Of a stretch of 64,000 nt of DNA, positions 33,951 to 43,386 are shown piece by piece (position 1 is the stretch's first letter; every line of letters begins with the position of its first letter). Origin of the DNA: Chitinophagaceae bacterium PMP191F (GTDB lineage: Bacteria; Bacteroidota; Bacteroidia; Chitinophagales; Chitinophagaceae); assembly GCA_001302245.1 (NCBI GenBank), contig LGYU01000005.1, forward strand, positions 186,001 to 250,000. The letters run 5' to 3'. The notes under the pieces were generated by a model. The model worked only from the letters and a program-made list of their open reading frames with translations. It searched no databases and was not told the origin of the DNA. Position numbers and translations under genes: made by a program.

Positions 33951-36572
33951 TCACCTGATCAGAGTAACCGTGCCCCGCTGTACATACACAGCACCGGTAT
34001 AGTCTACCGCTTTTACCAGCCATACAAAAGTGCCGGACAGTTGTGGTTTGCCACCAACCATACCATCCCAACCCTGGTCAGTACTATTGCTATGAAATAC
34101 CATCTGTCCCCAGCGGTTGTATACACCAAAGAAATCAATATGATGAATACCGGCAGTAATAGGTCGTAATATGTCATTGCGTCCGTCTGCATTGGGTGTA
34201 AATGCATTGGGCACAAATACCATCGGCAGGGTAGCAAATATTTTCACTTTAACAGCAGCAGAATCAACACAGCCGGCTCCATTATACACCAGTACTTTGT
34301 ATACAATGCCTTCAGAAGGCACAGTATACAGACCAATGGGATTGGCAATGGTAGTGGATGACAAACCGATTGGCGGTTGCCATACATACGTTACGCCGCC
34401 GGTAGCATGCAGCTGCAGCGGTTGATTGATCACAACTGCTGTATCCCGTCCGGCAGAAGCATGAATAGCCGGTAGTAAAGTTACCAATACGGTATCGCGC
34501 ATAGGTTTGGGACAACCACTGGCGGGTATACGTGCTGTAAGGATATAATAAGTTGATATCCGCGGAGAAGCTACCGGGTTCAGGATTGTTCCACTGCTCA
34601 ATGAATTTACCGGCGCCCAGCTAAAAACAGTACCATTGGTAGCTGCATGTAATTGCGCAGCGGCATTAAAACAAATAGTAGTATCAGGGCCTGCATTTAC
34701 TATTGGGTAAGGCACTGTCATCACATTCACCCTGTCTGTTGCACTGCAACTACCTATCCGTGCGGTAATGGTGTACAATGTAGATGCTGGTGTAATGGCC
34801 TGTGCATTGCCAATATTGGGGTTGATGAACTGTTCCGCAGGTACCCATGAAAATCTTAACCCATCCGACTGAATACGCATGGTAATAGTATCTGTAGCGC
34901 AGATGGTGGTATCGGGCATGGCACTCAATATCACTTTATCTGTTACCCGCACCAATACAGAATCGCGGTTAATGCATCCATTATCATCCAGGTTTACATA
35001 ATACTTTGTGGTTATTACAGGCGCTACTACAGGATCGGCAGTGGCAACGTTCTGTGCATTGATCACCGGCGTCCAGTTGAATCGTCCGCTTCCTATAGCA
35101 TGTAGTTGTACATTATCAGGTATACAGATCAGCGTATCCCGGAAGGCCAGTGACAACGGTGGCTTATCTACAATGTTCACCACTTTTACAATGGTATCCC
35201 GGCAACCGGTAGAACTGGTGGTGATCAGTCTTACATTTTTAACGCCCATTAAGGGATAGGTATATTGCGGATGCTGTAACTGCGACATGTCGTTAACAAC
35301 CGTAGTTTCTCCAAAATCCCAGTTCCAGCTATTTACTACTCCATATACAGCAGTGGACGCATCTATAAACAATGTGGGTTTGTTAAAACAGATACCAGTG
35401 AAATTAAAAGCCGGTATAAAACCCGGGTACACACGTGCAAGTGTTGAGGCAGAATCGGTACAACCAAGACTGGTACTGATCGCCAGTGTTACGGTATAGG
35501 TTCCCGTATCTGCCGGTGTATAGGAAAGTACAGGATTTGATGTATTGTACAACAATATTCCCTTGCTGTTCAATACACGCCAGCTATAGGCGTTGATCAG
35601 CGAACTGGTAGACATATTCTCTATAGCGATCGTTTTGGTATCCCTGCAAAACATGTATTCCGGCAACAGCGTGGCCGCGGCCACTGAACAGAAAGCAGCG
35701 ATGTTGATCTGCAGATCTTTCCGCTGTGTGGCAATGACCTGCCCATTACGAAGCTCTTCCACGCAAACAGTGATTACATAAATACCGGCCGAAGGAGCAA
35801 TACCAGTCACCATGCCGGTTGCAGCGTCTACTTTTACCAGGTTACCCAGCGGAGCTGTTCCATCAAAAAAAGGCGCATTGTAAGGCACTGCATTGTACGG
35901 AGGTACACCCGGCGGCGTAACATTCGGTCCTCCTCCCGAATTACTACTTACATACGCATTGCAAAAAGAGTAGCGCAGCTCATCCCCATCTGCATCGGTA
36001 GCGCCGAAATTGTAGGTAAAAGAGTTTTCCGCGCATACTACTACCATATCATCACCATTGAACACCGCACTGCTGTTGCGCGGACCCGAGGGTTGCGTGG
36101 CTATTCCCGGAATTTCGGCTGTATAGGTAGCACCTATATTGCCATATCCCGGCATCAGGTTACTGATACCGGCAATTCTGAAATTTACCTGGCTGGCAAT
36201 AATATATCCTGATGTGGAAGCAGGTAGTGTGAGTGAAAAATTATAATATCCAACATCATAGCAAACCTCCGGCGGATTACTGATACAGGGATTTACATTA
36301 GTTAAGGTAAGGTGCTGCTGGTTAGACAATGAAACACTGATATCCCTGATGCGTGCACCGGTAACACGATCAAATACAGAAATAATGGTGGGATTATTGA
36401 ATTGCCGGCCGCTATTACATCGCATAAACAGTTTCAGGGTAAAACTGTACTGGTAATCAGCCCCGGACATTCCAGTAAAAGTGTAATACATTTCACCTCC
36501 CGTAATATGGTCAGCTTTGGCAACATACCAGCTACAGGCAACCAATGCAAATACAATTGCAACTCTTTTCAT
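33951..36572 (-). CDS. Gliding-motility-type (CHU_C) surface protein with PKD-like repeats
   Basis: An 873-residue exported protein from ATG 36572 (MKRVAIVF; signal peptide to YVAKA), preferred to an upstream frame extension. The N-terminal 300 or so residues are beta-rich; a PKD-like domain with WNWDFGE lies near residue 410; four repeats of about 70-80 residues follow, each with a D(T)xIC-like opening and (F/Y)xWxP. The last 85 residues (VPNAFTPNADGRNDILRP, YNRWGQMVFHS, GTFVWLVKA, RGTVTLIR) are the gliding-motility-associated T9SS type B sorting domain. It is likely a surface adhesin. It faces the EamA gene convergently. Confidence 0.9.
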   Translation of the reverse strand: MKRVAIVFALVACSWYVAKADHITGGEMYYTFTGMSGADYQYSFTLKLFMRCNSGRQFNNPTIISVFDRVTGARIRDISVSLSNQQHLTLTNVNPCISNPPEVCYDVGYYNFSLTLPASTSGYIIASQVNFRIAGISNLMPGYGNIGATYTAEIPGIATQPSGPRNSSAVFNGDDMVVVCAENSFTYNFGATDADGDELRYSFCNAYVSSNSGGGPNVTPPGVPPYNAVPYNAPFFDGTAPLGNLVKVDAATGMVTGIAPSAGIYVITVCVEELRNGQVIATQRKDLQINIAAFCSVAAATLLPEYMFCRDTKTIAIENMSTSSLINAYSWRVLNSKGILLYNTSNPVLSYTPADTGTYTVTLAISTSLGCTDSASTLARVYPGFIPAFNFTGICFNKPTLFIDASTAVYGVVNSWNWDFGETTVVNDMSQLQHPQYTYPLMGVKNVRLITTSSTGCRDTIVKVVNIVDKPPLSLAFRDTLICIPDNVQLHAIGSGRFNWTPVINAQNVATADPVVAPVITTKYYVNLDDNGCINRDSVLVRVTDKVILSAMPDTTICATDTITMRIQSDGLRFSWVPAEQFINPNIGNAQAITPASTLYTITARIGSCSATDRVNVMTVPYPIVNAGPDTTICFNAAAQLHAATNGTVFSWAPVNSLSSGTILNPVASPRISTYYILTARIPASGCPKPMRDTVLVTLLPAIHASAGRDTAVVINQPLQLHATGGVTYVWQPPIGLSSTTIANPIGLYTVPSEGIVYKVLVYNGAGCVDSAAVKVKIFATLPMVFVPNAFTPNADGRNDILRPITAGIHHIDFFGVYNRWGQMVFHSNSTDQGWDGMVGGKPQLSGTFVWLVKAVDYTGAVYVQRGTVTLIR

Positions 36573-36794
36573 AAAGCAACTGCAGTAATGATTGAAAAAG
36601 GGAGGATATACGATCAGGAATGGGTTAGCGGAAAGGATCTGAAGCAATGCATCCTATGTTAATATACGATTTTTCCGTGGTATAGTTGTCTTGTGCCTAA
36701 AAATAATCTTCGCACTTTCCGCGCTAAAAGCTGCCGATTAAAAACAGGAAGTGATCCACCGCTTCTGTAATTTGAGACAGGATTTAATATAAGG

Positions 36795-36824
36795 TTGGTT
36801 AAATTTAAGCACGTTTTACCTGCA
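36795..36824 (+). promoter_or_regulatory. Promoter of the dipeptidase-acylase operon
   Basis: TTG (36795-36797), a 19-base spacer and TACCTGCA (36817-36824). The match to the -7 element is partial but spacing is ideal. The start site would fall at or just before ATG 36830. Confidence 0.4.
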
Positions 36825-36829
36825 CCAAC

Positions 36830-38032
36830 ATGAAGAGAACCTATACCTTTCTACTGCTGGCTGTTTGTACCAGCCCTTTGTATGCGCAAAACTACCGGCA
36901 GATCCACGACAAAGCCATTGTGGTAGACAGCCACAATGATATTCTTACCACAGCAGCAGACAAAAAGGTCAGTTTTGACCAGAACCTCAAAGGCGCCACT
37001 CATTCCGACCTCGCAAGATGGAAACAGGGAGGTGTTGATGTGGAAATATTCTCTATCTGGTGCGATGGTACATACGGTACCGGTAAAGCATTTGCCCACG
37101 CCAACAGGCAGATTGATACATTATACGCCGTTGCCCGGCGCAACCCGGATAAAATGACCATCGTTACCAATAGCAGGATGCTGAAAAAGGCCGTCAGTGA
37201 GCAAAAACTGGCAGCCATGATCGGCGTGGAAGGCGGCCATATGATCGAAGACCGGCTGGACTACCTGGATAGCCTGTACAAACGCGGAGCACGCTATCTT
37301 ACCCTTACCTGGAACAACTCCACCTCCTGGGCCACTTCGGCAATGGATGAACATGGTATTACTGCACTGGGTGAAGATTCCGGCAAAGCCATTCCCCCAA
37401 AAAAAGGGCTTACCCCATTTGGCAAAGAGCTGGTACAGCACATGAACCAACTGGGTATGATGGTAGATGTAAGTCATGTAGGTGAACAAACGTTCTGGGA
37501 TGTTATTAATACCAGTACCAAACCAATCATCGCGTCACATAGCTGTGTATACAATATCTGTCCTGTATTCCGCAACCTGAAAGACGACCAGATAAAAGCC
37601 ATTGGTAAAAACCGCGGTGTTATTCAACTGAATTTTTTCTCCGGTTTTTTAGACAGTGCATTCTTCACCCGCAATAAAGCATTTGCACTCCGTCATAAAG
37701 CAGAAAGAGATTCCATATTAAAAACAGTTACCGATCCTTTTTTTGCCGACAATTACCTGTTTCAGAAATACCCGGAAGAAGTAAAAGCATTGCGTCCGCC
37801 ATTATCGCTGCTGCTGGATCATCTTGACTATATTGTACGGCTGATAGGCGTAGATTATGTAGGTCTGGGGTCTGATTTTGACGGTATCAACTCTGCACCG
37901 CAGCAGTTGGACGATGTCACCAGCTTTCCCCTGATCACACAGGAACTGGTAAACCGTGGCTACAGCAAAAAGGATATTACAAAGATGCTTGGCGGCAACT
38001 TTTTACGTGTGCTGAAAGAAAACGAACGATAA
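36830..38032 (+). CDS. M19 membrane dipeptidase family protein
   Basis: A 400-residue exported zinc dipeptidase (signal peptide ending SPLYAQN). The metal site signatures are DSHNDIL (His, Asp) and GVEGGHMI (bridging Glu), with further conserved VSHVGEQTFWDV and SHSCVYNICPVFRN histidines and GLGSDFDG. M19 enzymes cut dipeptides, and some accept a D-residue at the C-terminal side or beta-lactams. It leads an operon with an Ntn acylase and an N-acyl-D-amino-acid deacylase, pointing to use of modified or D-amino-acid peptides. Confidence 0.94.
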   Translation: MKRTYTFLLLAVCTSPLYAQNYRQIHDKAIVVDSHNDILTTAADKKVSFDQNLKGATHSDLARWKQGGVDVEIFSIWCDGTYGTGKAFAHANRQIDTLYAVARRNPDKMTIVTNSRMLKKAVSEQKLAAMIGVEGGHMIEDRLDYLDSLYKRGARYLTLTWNNSTSWATSAMDEHGITALGEDSGKAIPPKKGLTPFGKELVQHMNQLGMMVDVSHVGEQTFWDVINTSTKPIIASHSCVYNICPVFRNLKDDQIKAIGKNRGVIQLNFFSGFLDSAFFTRNKAFALRHKAERDSILKTVTDPFFADNYLFQKYPEEVKALRPPLSLLLDHLDYIVRLIGVDYVGLGSDFDGINSAPQQLDDVTSFPLITQELVNRGYSKKDITKMLGGNFLRVLKENER

Positions 38033-38099
38033 AACAGGCAGGCAAACCATGTTTCCTGTATCCATCTATTACTATTCAAACTGAAATAACCAACTGCGC

Positions 38100-40280
38100 A
38101 TGAAAAAATCACTATTGCTACTGCTATTACCCCTGTCGTTGCAGGCACAGCGTTTTTCTCAACAGGAAATTACCCGCTGGGAACAACAGGCCAAACGCAT
38201 TACCATTATCCGCGACAACTGGGGCATTCCGCATATTTATGGCAAAACAGATGCAGACTGTGCATTTGGATTGCTGTATGCACAATGCGAGGATGATTTT
38301 AAACGGGTGGAAAGCAACTACATTGATATACTAGGTCGCAGTGCAGAAATAAAAGGCGAGAGCAGTGTGTATGAAGACCTGCTGACACGCCTGGTAGTAG
38401 ACTCTGCCGGTGCAATAGCTGATTATAAAAAAAGCCCGGTATGGTTACAGAAATTGCTCAATGCCTTTGCTGATGGTGTCAATTATTACCTGTATAAACA
38501 CCCTTCTGTTAAACCGGCGTTGCTGCAACGTTTTCAGCCCTGGTACCCGTTGATGTGGACAGACGGTAGTATTTCTGCCATCAATACTGCCGGCGTCACT
38601 GCACGCGAGCTGAAAAGTTTTTATACCGGCGATAACAGCATCGCAACTGTTCGCTATGAAATGCCGGAAGATATTCACAGTGGTTCCAATGGCTTTGCCA
38701 TTGCGCCATCACATTCTGCATCCGGCAAAGCCATGTTGTATATCAATCCGCACGTTACATTTTATTTCCGTCCGGAAGTACATGTAGTAAGCGAAGAAGG
38801 GCTGAACGCTTATGGGGCTGTTACCTGGGGACAGTTCTTTGTATATCAGGGTTTCAATGAACACTGTGGATGGATGCATACGTCAGGATATTCGGATGTG
38901 GCAGACGCCTATGCCGAACAGGTGATCAAAAAAGGTGACTCACTGTATTATCGTTACGACAATATATTACGCCCGGTACAGCAACAGGACATCACCATTT
39001 CTTATAAAGATGGTTATACAACCACCAGCAAAAAGATCACTGCCTTTTTTACACATCATGGACCTGTTATGGCCAAACGCAACGGGCAATGGATCACTGT
39101 TCGCTCCAACAACCGTTCGCTCAATTCACTGATACAAAGCTGGCAACGCACCAAAGCTACCAGTTTTGCCGCTTTCAAAAAGAATATGGAACTACTGGCC
39201 AACTGTTCCAACAACACTGTGTATGCCGATGCAGAAGGCAATATTGCTTACTGGCATGGCAACTTTATTCCCCGGCGTGATACTGCTTACGACTGGAACA
39301 AACCTGTTGACGGCACTACTTCCGCCACTGAATGGAAAGGATTGCATACTCTGGATGAGATCATCCATGTATATAACCCAACAAGCGGATGGATACAGAA
39401 CTGCAATTCCACTCCTTACACGGTAAGCGGCAGCAGCAGTCCACGCAAAGGTGACTACCCGGCCTACATGGCAACGGAAGGAGAAAATTTCCGGGGTATC
39501 AATGCCGTAAAAGTGCTGAGCAAAGAACCTGCTTTTAATATTGACAAGCTGATCGCTGCCGGTTATGATACTTACCTGGCTGCTTTTGAATCGCTGGTAC
39601 CGGCCCTGGTAAAAGCATACGATGCACTGGATCACCATGATTCATTATACATCCGCTTAAAACAACCGGTAAGTGTTTTAAAAGAATGGGACCTGTATGC
39701 AAATGCCGGCTCTGTTGCTACCACACTGGCGATAGAATGGGGGCAGCAGTTATCTCCACATATTGCAGCAGTGCGTACTACTAATAGCAATGCCGACCAG
39801 GTAGAAAGAACCAGGTATTATGCTGCTACTGCTGCCGGCAGTGAATTACTGTATGCATTACAAAACACGTTAAAAGATCTTGACAAACGATACGGAACAT
39901 GGCAACAACCCTGGGGCGATATCAACCGCTATCAACGCTTAACAGGACAGTTACTGGAAGTTTATAATGACAGCAAGCCCAGTATTCCTTCCGGTATGGC
40001 TGCTTCCACCTGGGGATGCCTTCCATCATTTGTAAGTCGCGTGTATCCCGGTACACAGAAAAGATATGGTTATAATGGTAATAGTTTTATCTGCGCTATT
40101 GAGTTTGGCAAAAAAGTAACCGCAAAATCATTGCTGGCCGGTGGAGAATCCGGCAATCCTGCATCTCCACATTTTGGCGACCAGGCAGAGATGTACACCA
40201 AAGGACAATTTAAGGAAGTACTGTTTTATAAAGAAGATATATTGAAACACGCAGAAAAGACCTATCATCCCGGCGAATAA
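38100..40280 (+). CDS. Penicillin acylase family Ntn hydrolase
   Basis: An exported 726-residue amidase precursor (signal peptide ending SLQAQ). Family signatures: WGIPHIYGKTDADCAFGLLY (alpha-chain) and SGSNGFAIAPS with the predicted nucleophile Ser196, the new N-terminus of the beta chain after autocleavage; also NPHVTFYF, GMHTSGYSD-like WMHTSGYSD and YADAEGNIAYWHGN. Substrates of the family include penicillins, acyl-homoserine lactones and acylated peptides. The operon context favours N-acylated amino acids or peptides. Confidence 0.93.
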   Translation: MKKSLLLLLLPLSLQAQRFSQQEITRWEQQAKRITIIRDNWGIPHIYGKTDADCAFGLLYAQCEDDFKRVESNYIDILGRSAEIKGESSVYEDLLTRLVVDSAGAIADYKKSPVWLQKLLNAFADGVNYYLYKHPSVKPALLQRFQPWYPLMWTDGSISAINTAGVTARELKSFYTGDNSIATVRYEMPEDIHSGSNGFAIAPSHSASGKAMLYINPHVTFYFRPEVHVVSEEGLNAYGAVTWGQFFVYQGFNEHCGWMHTSGYSDVADAYAEQVIKKGDSLYYRYDNILRPVQQQDITISYKDGYTTTSKKITAFFTHHGPVMAKRNGQWITVRSNNRSLNSLIQSWQRTKATSFAAFKKNMELLANCSNNTVYADAEGNIAYWHGNFIPRRDTAYDWNKPVDGTTSATEWKGLHTLDEIIHVYNPTSGWIQNCNSTPYTVSGSSSPRKGDYPAYMATEGENFRGINAVKVLSKEPAFNIDKLIAAGYDTYLAAFESLVPALVKAYDALDHHDSLYIRLKQPVSVLKEWDLYANAGSVATTLAIEWGQQLSPHIAAVRTTNSNADQVERTRYYAATAAGSELLYALQNTLKDLDKRYGTWQQPWGDINRYQRLTGQLLEVYNDSKPSIPSGMAASTWGCLPSFVSRVYPGTQKRYGYNGNSFICAIEFGKKVTAKSLLAGGESGNPASPHFGDQAEMYTKGQFKEVLFYKEDILKHAEKTYHPGE

Positions 40281-40307
40281 ACCAATCCTGAACAAACAGT
40301 AGTTCAC

Positions 40308-41891
40308 ATGAAAAGATATTGCTGGCTATTTTTATTGTGTCCGTCTGTAACACTGGCACAGCCTGCTTATGATGTACTGATCCGCCATGGCAAGATTATT
40401 GACGGCACAGGCAACAACTGGTTCTATGGTGATATTGCAGTTAAGAATGGTAAAATTGCCGCTATAGGCCGCTTACCGGATGTTACGGCTGCTAAACAGA
40501 TTGACGCCACCGGGCTGATCATTGCACCGGGTTTTATTGATGTGCATACACATATTGAAGGTGATGAACAGAAAACACCCACCGCAGGCAGTTTCATTTT
40601 TGACGGTGTTACATCTGTAGTTACCGGCAACTGTGGTTCTTCGCGTGTAAACGTGGGTGCTTACCTGCGCATGATCGACAGCCTGCATCTTTCCATCAAT
40701 GTAGCTACACTGGTTGGTCATAATGATGTAAGAAAAGCTGTACTTGGCACTTCCAACCGTGATCCGGATGCAGCAGAAATGAAAAAAATGGAAGCCCTGG
40801 TAGAGCGTTCCATGAAAGAAGGAGCTGTAGGATTCTCTACTGGTCTGATCTATATTCCCGGTGCTTATTCAAAAACAGAAGAAGTGGTAAAGCTTGCCAA
40901 AGCAGCTGCTGCATATAACGGCGTATACGCCACACACATGCGCAACGAGGGCGACAGCGTAGTGCAGGCCATTGAAGAAGCATTGCATATTGGCCGCGAA
41001 GCACAGATGCCGGTTGAGATCTCGCATTTTAAACTCAGCGGGCAGCAGAACTGGGGCCGTTCTTCTGAAACGCTACCCATGATCATTGCAGCACGTAAAG
41101 AAGGGCTCGACGTTACCATTGATCAGTATCCGTACACCGCCAGCAGCACTTCGCTCAGCACCCTGATTCCTGATGAAATATTATCCGACGGTCAGGATTC
41201 CATCAATGCAAGACTGAGCCGTAAAGCAGTGCAGGAATATGTGATCAGTGAAATGCTAAAGAAGCTGAAAAAAAGAAAACTGAAACATTACAGTTATGCT
41301 GTAGTGGCTTATTATCGTGCAGACACCACCCTTAACGGCAAAAGCATTGAGGCCATTAACCTGTTGAAAGGCAGAAAACACAAAGCACGTGAAGAAGCAT
41401 TAACAGTAATAGAAATGATGCAACAGGGGGGCGCCGGTATGGTATTTCATGGCATGAGTGAAAAAGACGTGCAGCACATTATGCAATACCCATTCAACAT
41501 GTTTGCGTCTGATGCCGGTATCCGTGCCTTTGGTCAGGGCAATCCGCACCCGCGTGGCTATGGCACCAATGCACGGGTACTGGGCAGGTACGTGCGTGAA
41601 TTGCAACTGCTATCACTGGAAGAAGCCGTGCGACGCATGACCTCATTGCCTGCACAGAAATTTCATCTGGATGACCGCGGTCTTTTACGTACAGGCATGG
41701 CGGCAGATATTGTAATATTCGATGCGGCTACGGTTACAGACCGCTCCACCTTCGATCAGCCACACCAGTATTCAACCGGTTTTAAATATGTACTGGTCAA
41801 CGGACAGGTAGTGGTAGAAAATGAAAAACACACCGGTGTACGCAGCGGGATGGCCCTGTACGGGCCGGGAAAAAGTACAGGTAATCAATAA
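40308..41891 (+). CDS. N-acyl-D-amino-acid deacylase (D-aminoacylase) family
   Basis: A 527-residue amidohydrolase with a signal peptide (SVTLAQP). The metal-binding DVHTHIEGD, TGNCGSSRV (the Cys ligand of D-aminoacylases), ATHMRNEGD, EISHFKLSG, DQYPYTASST and FASDAG are all present, and HPRGYGTNARVLGRYV is diagnostic for the family. It should release free D-amino acids (or similar) from N-acyl derivatives in the periplasm. It starts 27 bases after the acylase, so it is co-transcribed. Confidence 0.93.
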   Translation: MKRYCWLFLLCPSVTLAQPAYDVLIRHGKIIDGTGNNWFYGDIAVKNGKIAAIGRLPDVTAAKQIDATGLIIAPGFIDVHTHIEGDEQKTPTAGSFIFDGVTSVVTGNCGSSRVNVGAYLRMIDSLHLSINVATLVGHNDVRKAVLGTSNRDPDAAEMKKMEALVERSMKEGAVGFSTGLIYIPGAYSKTEEVVKLAKAAAAYNGVYATHMRNEGDSVVQAIEEALHIGREAQMPVEISHFKLSGQQNWGRSSETLPMIIAARKEGLDVTIDQYPYTASSTSLSTLIPDEILSDGQDSINARLSRKAVQEYVISEMLKKLKKRKLKHYSYAVVAYYRADTTLNGKSIEAINLLKGRKHKAREEALTVIEMMQQGGAGMVFHGMSEKDVQHIMQYPFNMFASDAGIRAFGQGNPHPRGYGTNARVLGRYVRELQLLSLEEAVRRMTSLPAQKFHLDDRGLLRTGMAADIVIFDAATVTDRSTFDQPHQYSTGFKYVLVNGQVVVENEKHTGVRSGMALYGPGKSTGNQ

Positions 41892-41895
41892 CTCT

Positions 41896-42348
41896 TTAGC
41901 CTCTTATTTTCATCACCACCTTCTTAACGGGAGCAGGCGTTTCTGCAAATAATTCAGGCTGATGGATATCTTCAGGGAAAAAGAAAACGCACTGGCCTGC
42001 GTGGAGCGTCACGTATTGCAGGTTTTCCGGTGTATAGAACGCTACATCGTTGTCCGGTTTAAAAGGCGTGTGCGGAATCTGCTGCATTAATGGAGTATAT
42101 CCGAATCTTTCAGCACCCTGTACCACCAATTGTATATCTATATACTGACGGTGACTTTCAGGCATGCATTCTTCCGGTTGTTTGGTCACATATTCATTCA
42201 CAATAGCAAATACATTTTCACCATCTACTTCATAACGACCGGGAGCCAGGGTGTTAAAGTCTGTTTCCAGAATATAATCAATAGCGGTTGCAATATGGGT
42301 ACTTAAATTTTTGTACCTGTGCAGGTACAGCAGGGTAGTTGCGATCAT
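41896..42348 (-). CDS. YhcH/YjgK/YiaL (DUF386) family protein
   Basis: A 150-residue cytoplasmic protein with the family features GRYEVDGENVFAIVNEY, ESHRQYIDIQLVVQGAERFGY and FFPEDIHQPELF, in which His and Glu side chains form a cupin-like metal pocket. Members are linked to sugar metabolism (sialic acid, L-xylulose) and biofilm formation, but the reaction is unclear. It converges on the deacylase gene with 4 bases between them and follows the ChaN-like gene by 26 bases. Confidence 0.88.
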   Translation of the reverse strand: MIATTLLYLHRYKNLSTHIATAIDYILETDFNTLAPGRYEVDGENVFAIVNEYVTKQPEECMPESHRQYIDIQLVVQGAERFGYTPLMQQIPHTPFKPDNDVAFYTPENLQYVTLHAGQCVFFFPEDIHQPELFAETPAPVKKVVMKIRG

Positions 42349-42374
42349 CAGGTTCAGTTTGCTTGAGCCGTAAA

Positions 42375-43229
42375 TTAATATGTTGTGGTCATATTCTCAT
42401 CTACACAGATGATAAAATCAGCTTTCCCTTTGTTTTCGTCCAGCAGGCTGTTCACATTTTTCTGAGAAACGGTAGAGATGGTTACATAGCGCAGATCGGG
42501 TCTTGCCTTTTTAAGATACCACAGAATACCCTCATAGTTATCAGAATGGTACGCACCGTTATAATGAATAAACAATGAACCGGGCTTATAGTATTGGAGT
42601 ATAAAATATGCCATGGTAGCATCTTTAATGGCCTGTGCTTTCGGCAGGTTCTCTCCTCCGTGACCAGGCATCATTTCCAGCATTTTTTTATAGCCTGGCA
42701 ATTCTGCATCATATGCCACAGGCAAAGGCGCTATCCATGATTTCGATTCGTCTGATAAAGTATCCAGTGCTTCAAAACCGCCGCGTGCCACCATCGAAGC
42801 ATATCTGCGGGGAATGTTAGTGGCTACAAAAGGCAGACTGTATTCACGTGCAAAATTAACCAATGGCGCATAGTCGGTATTGTAGTTTCTCCACAGGCGG
42901 ACAGCACTATCCAATTGTTTACCACTGATCTGTCCCTGCAGGTAAAGTGTCAAAGCTTCCTGGTTATCACGTTCAAACATTTCAGCACCCAGCACCAGGT
43001 CGCGGGTCTGACGGCAATCGGTAGTTACCTCCAGTTGCAGCCAGTGGGAGATCGGGTTGTTATGAAATTCACCGAACAGTACCACATCCTGTTTCTGCAA
43101 TTCTTCCAGCATTTTTTTATAGGTAACTTTTTTACCTTTTGCGCTATACAACACATACGCAGGTTTGTCCTGTGCCAGTACCGGCAACATGGCTACAATG
43201 CTTACCAGAAAGATCAATACTGTTTTCAT
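42375..43229 (-). CDS. ChaN-like (heme/iron-associated) family protein
   Basis: A 284-residue exported protein (signal peptide ending PVLAQD). VLFGEFHNNPISHWLQLEV, LGAEMFERDNQ and NYNTDYAPLVNFARE are typical of the ChaN family (Cofac_haem_bdg), whose Campylobacter member binds heme. The conserved His in FGEFHNN is present. The protein has no lipobox Cys, so it should be soluble in the periplasm. It may form a unit with the downstream YhcH-family gene. Confidence 0.87.
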   Translation of the reverse strand: MKTVLIFLVSIVAMLPVLAQDKPAYVLYSAKGKKVTYKKMLEELQKQDVVLFGEFHNNPISHWLQLEVTTDCRQTRDLVLGAEMFERDNQEALTLYLQGQISGKQLDSAVRLWRNYNTDYAPLVNFAREYSLPFVATNIPRRYASMVARGGFEALDTLSDESKSWIAPLPVAYDAELPGYKKMLEMMPGHGGENLPKAQAIKDATMAYFILQYYKPGSLFIHYNGAYHSDNYEGILWYLKKARPDLRYVTISTVSQKNVNSLLDENKGKADFIICVDENMTTTY

Positions 43230-43386
43230 GCTGCAAATATTAGCTTTTTTTCACTTTCATGTACGCAAAACCACATCTCCCAAGCACAATTCATCAGAAA
43301 ACAACATTGCTTTTTATACACACCTATACCAATAACCGACGACCAAACAATAATGATGCAGCGTGTCGTAATTTATCTACAATATT

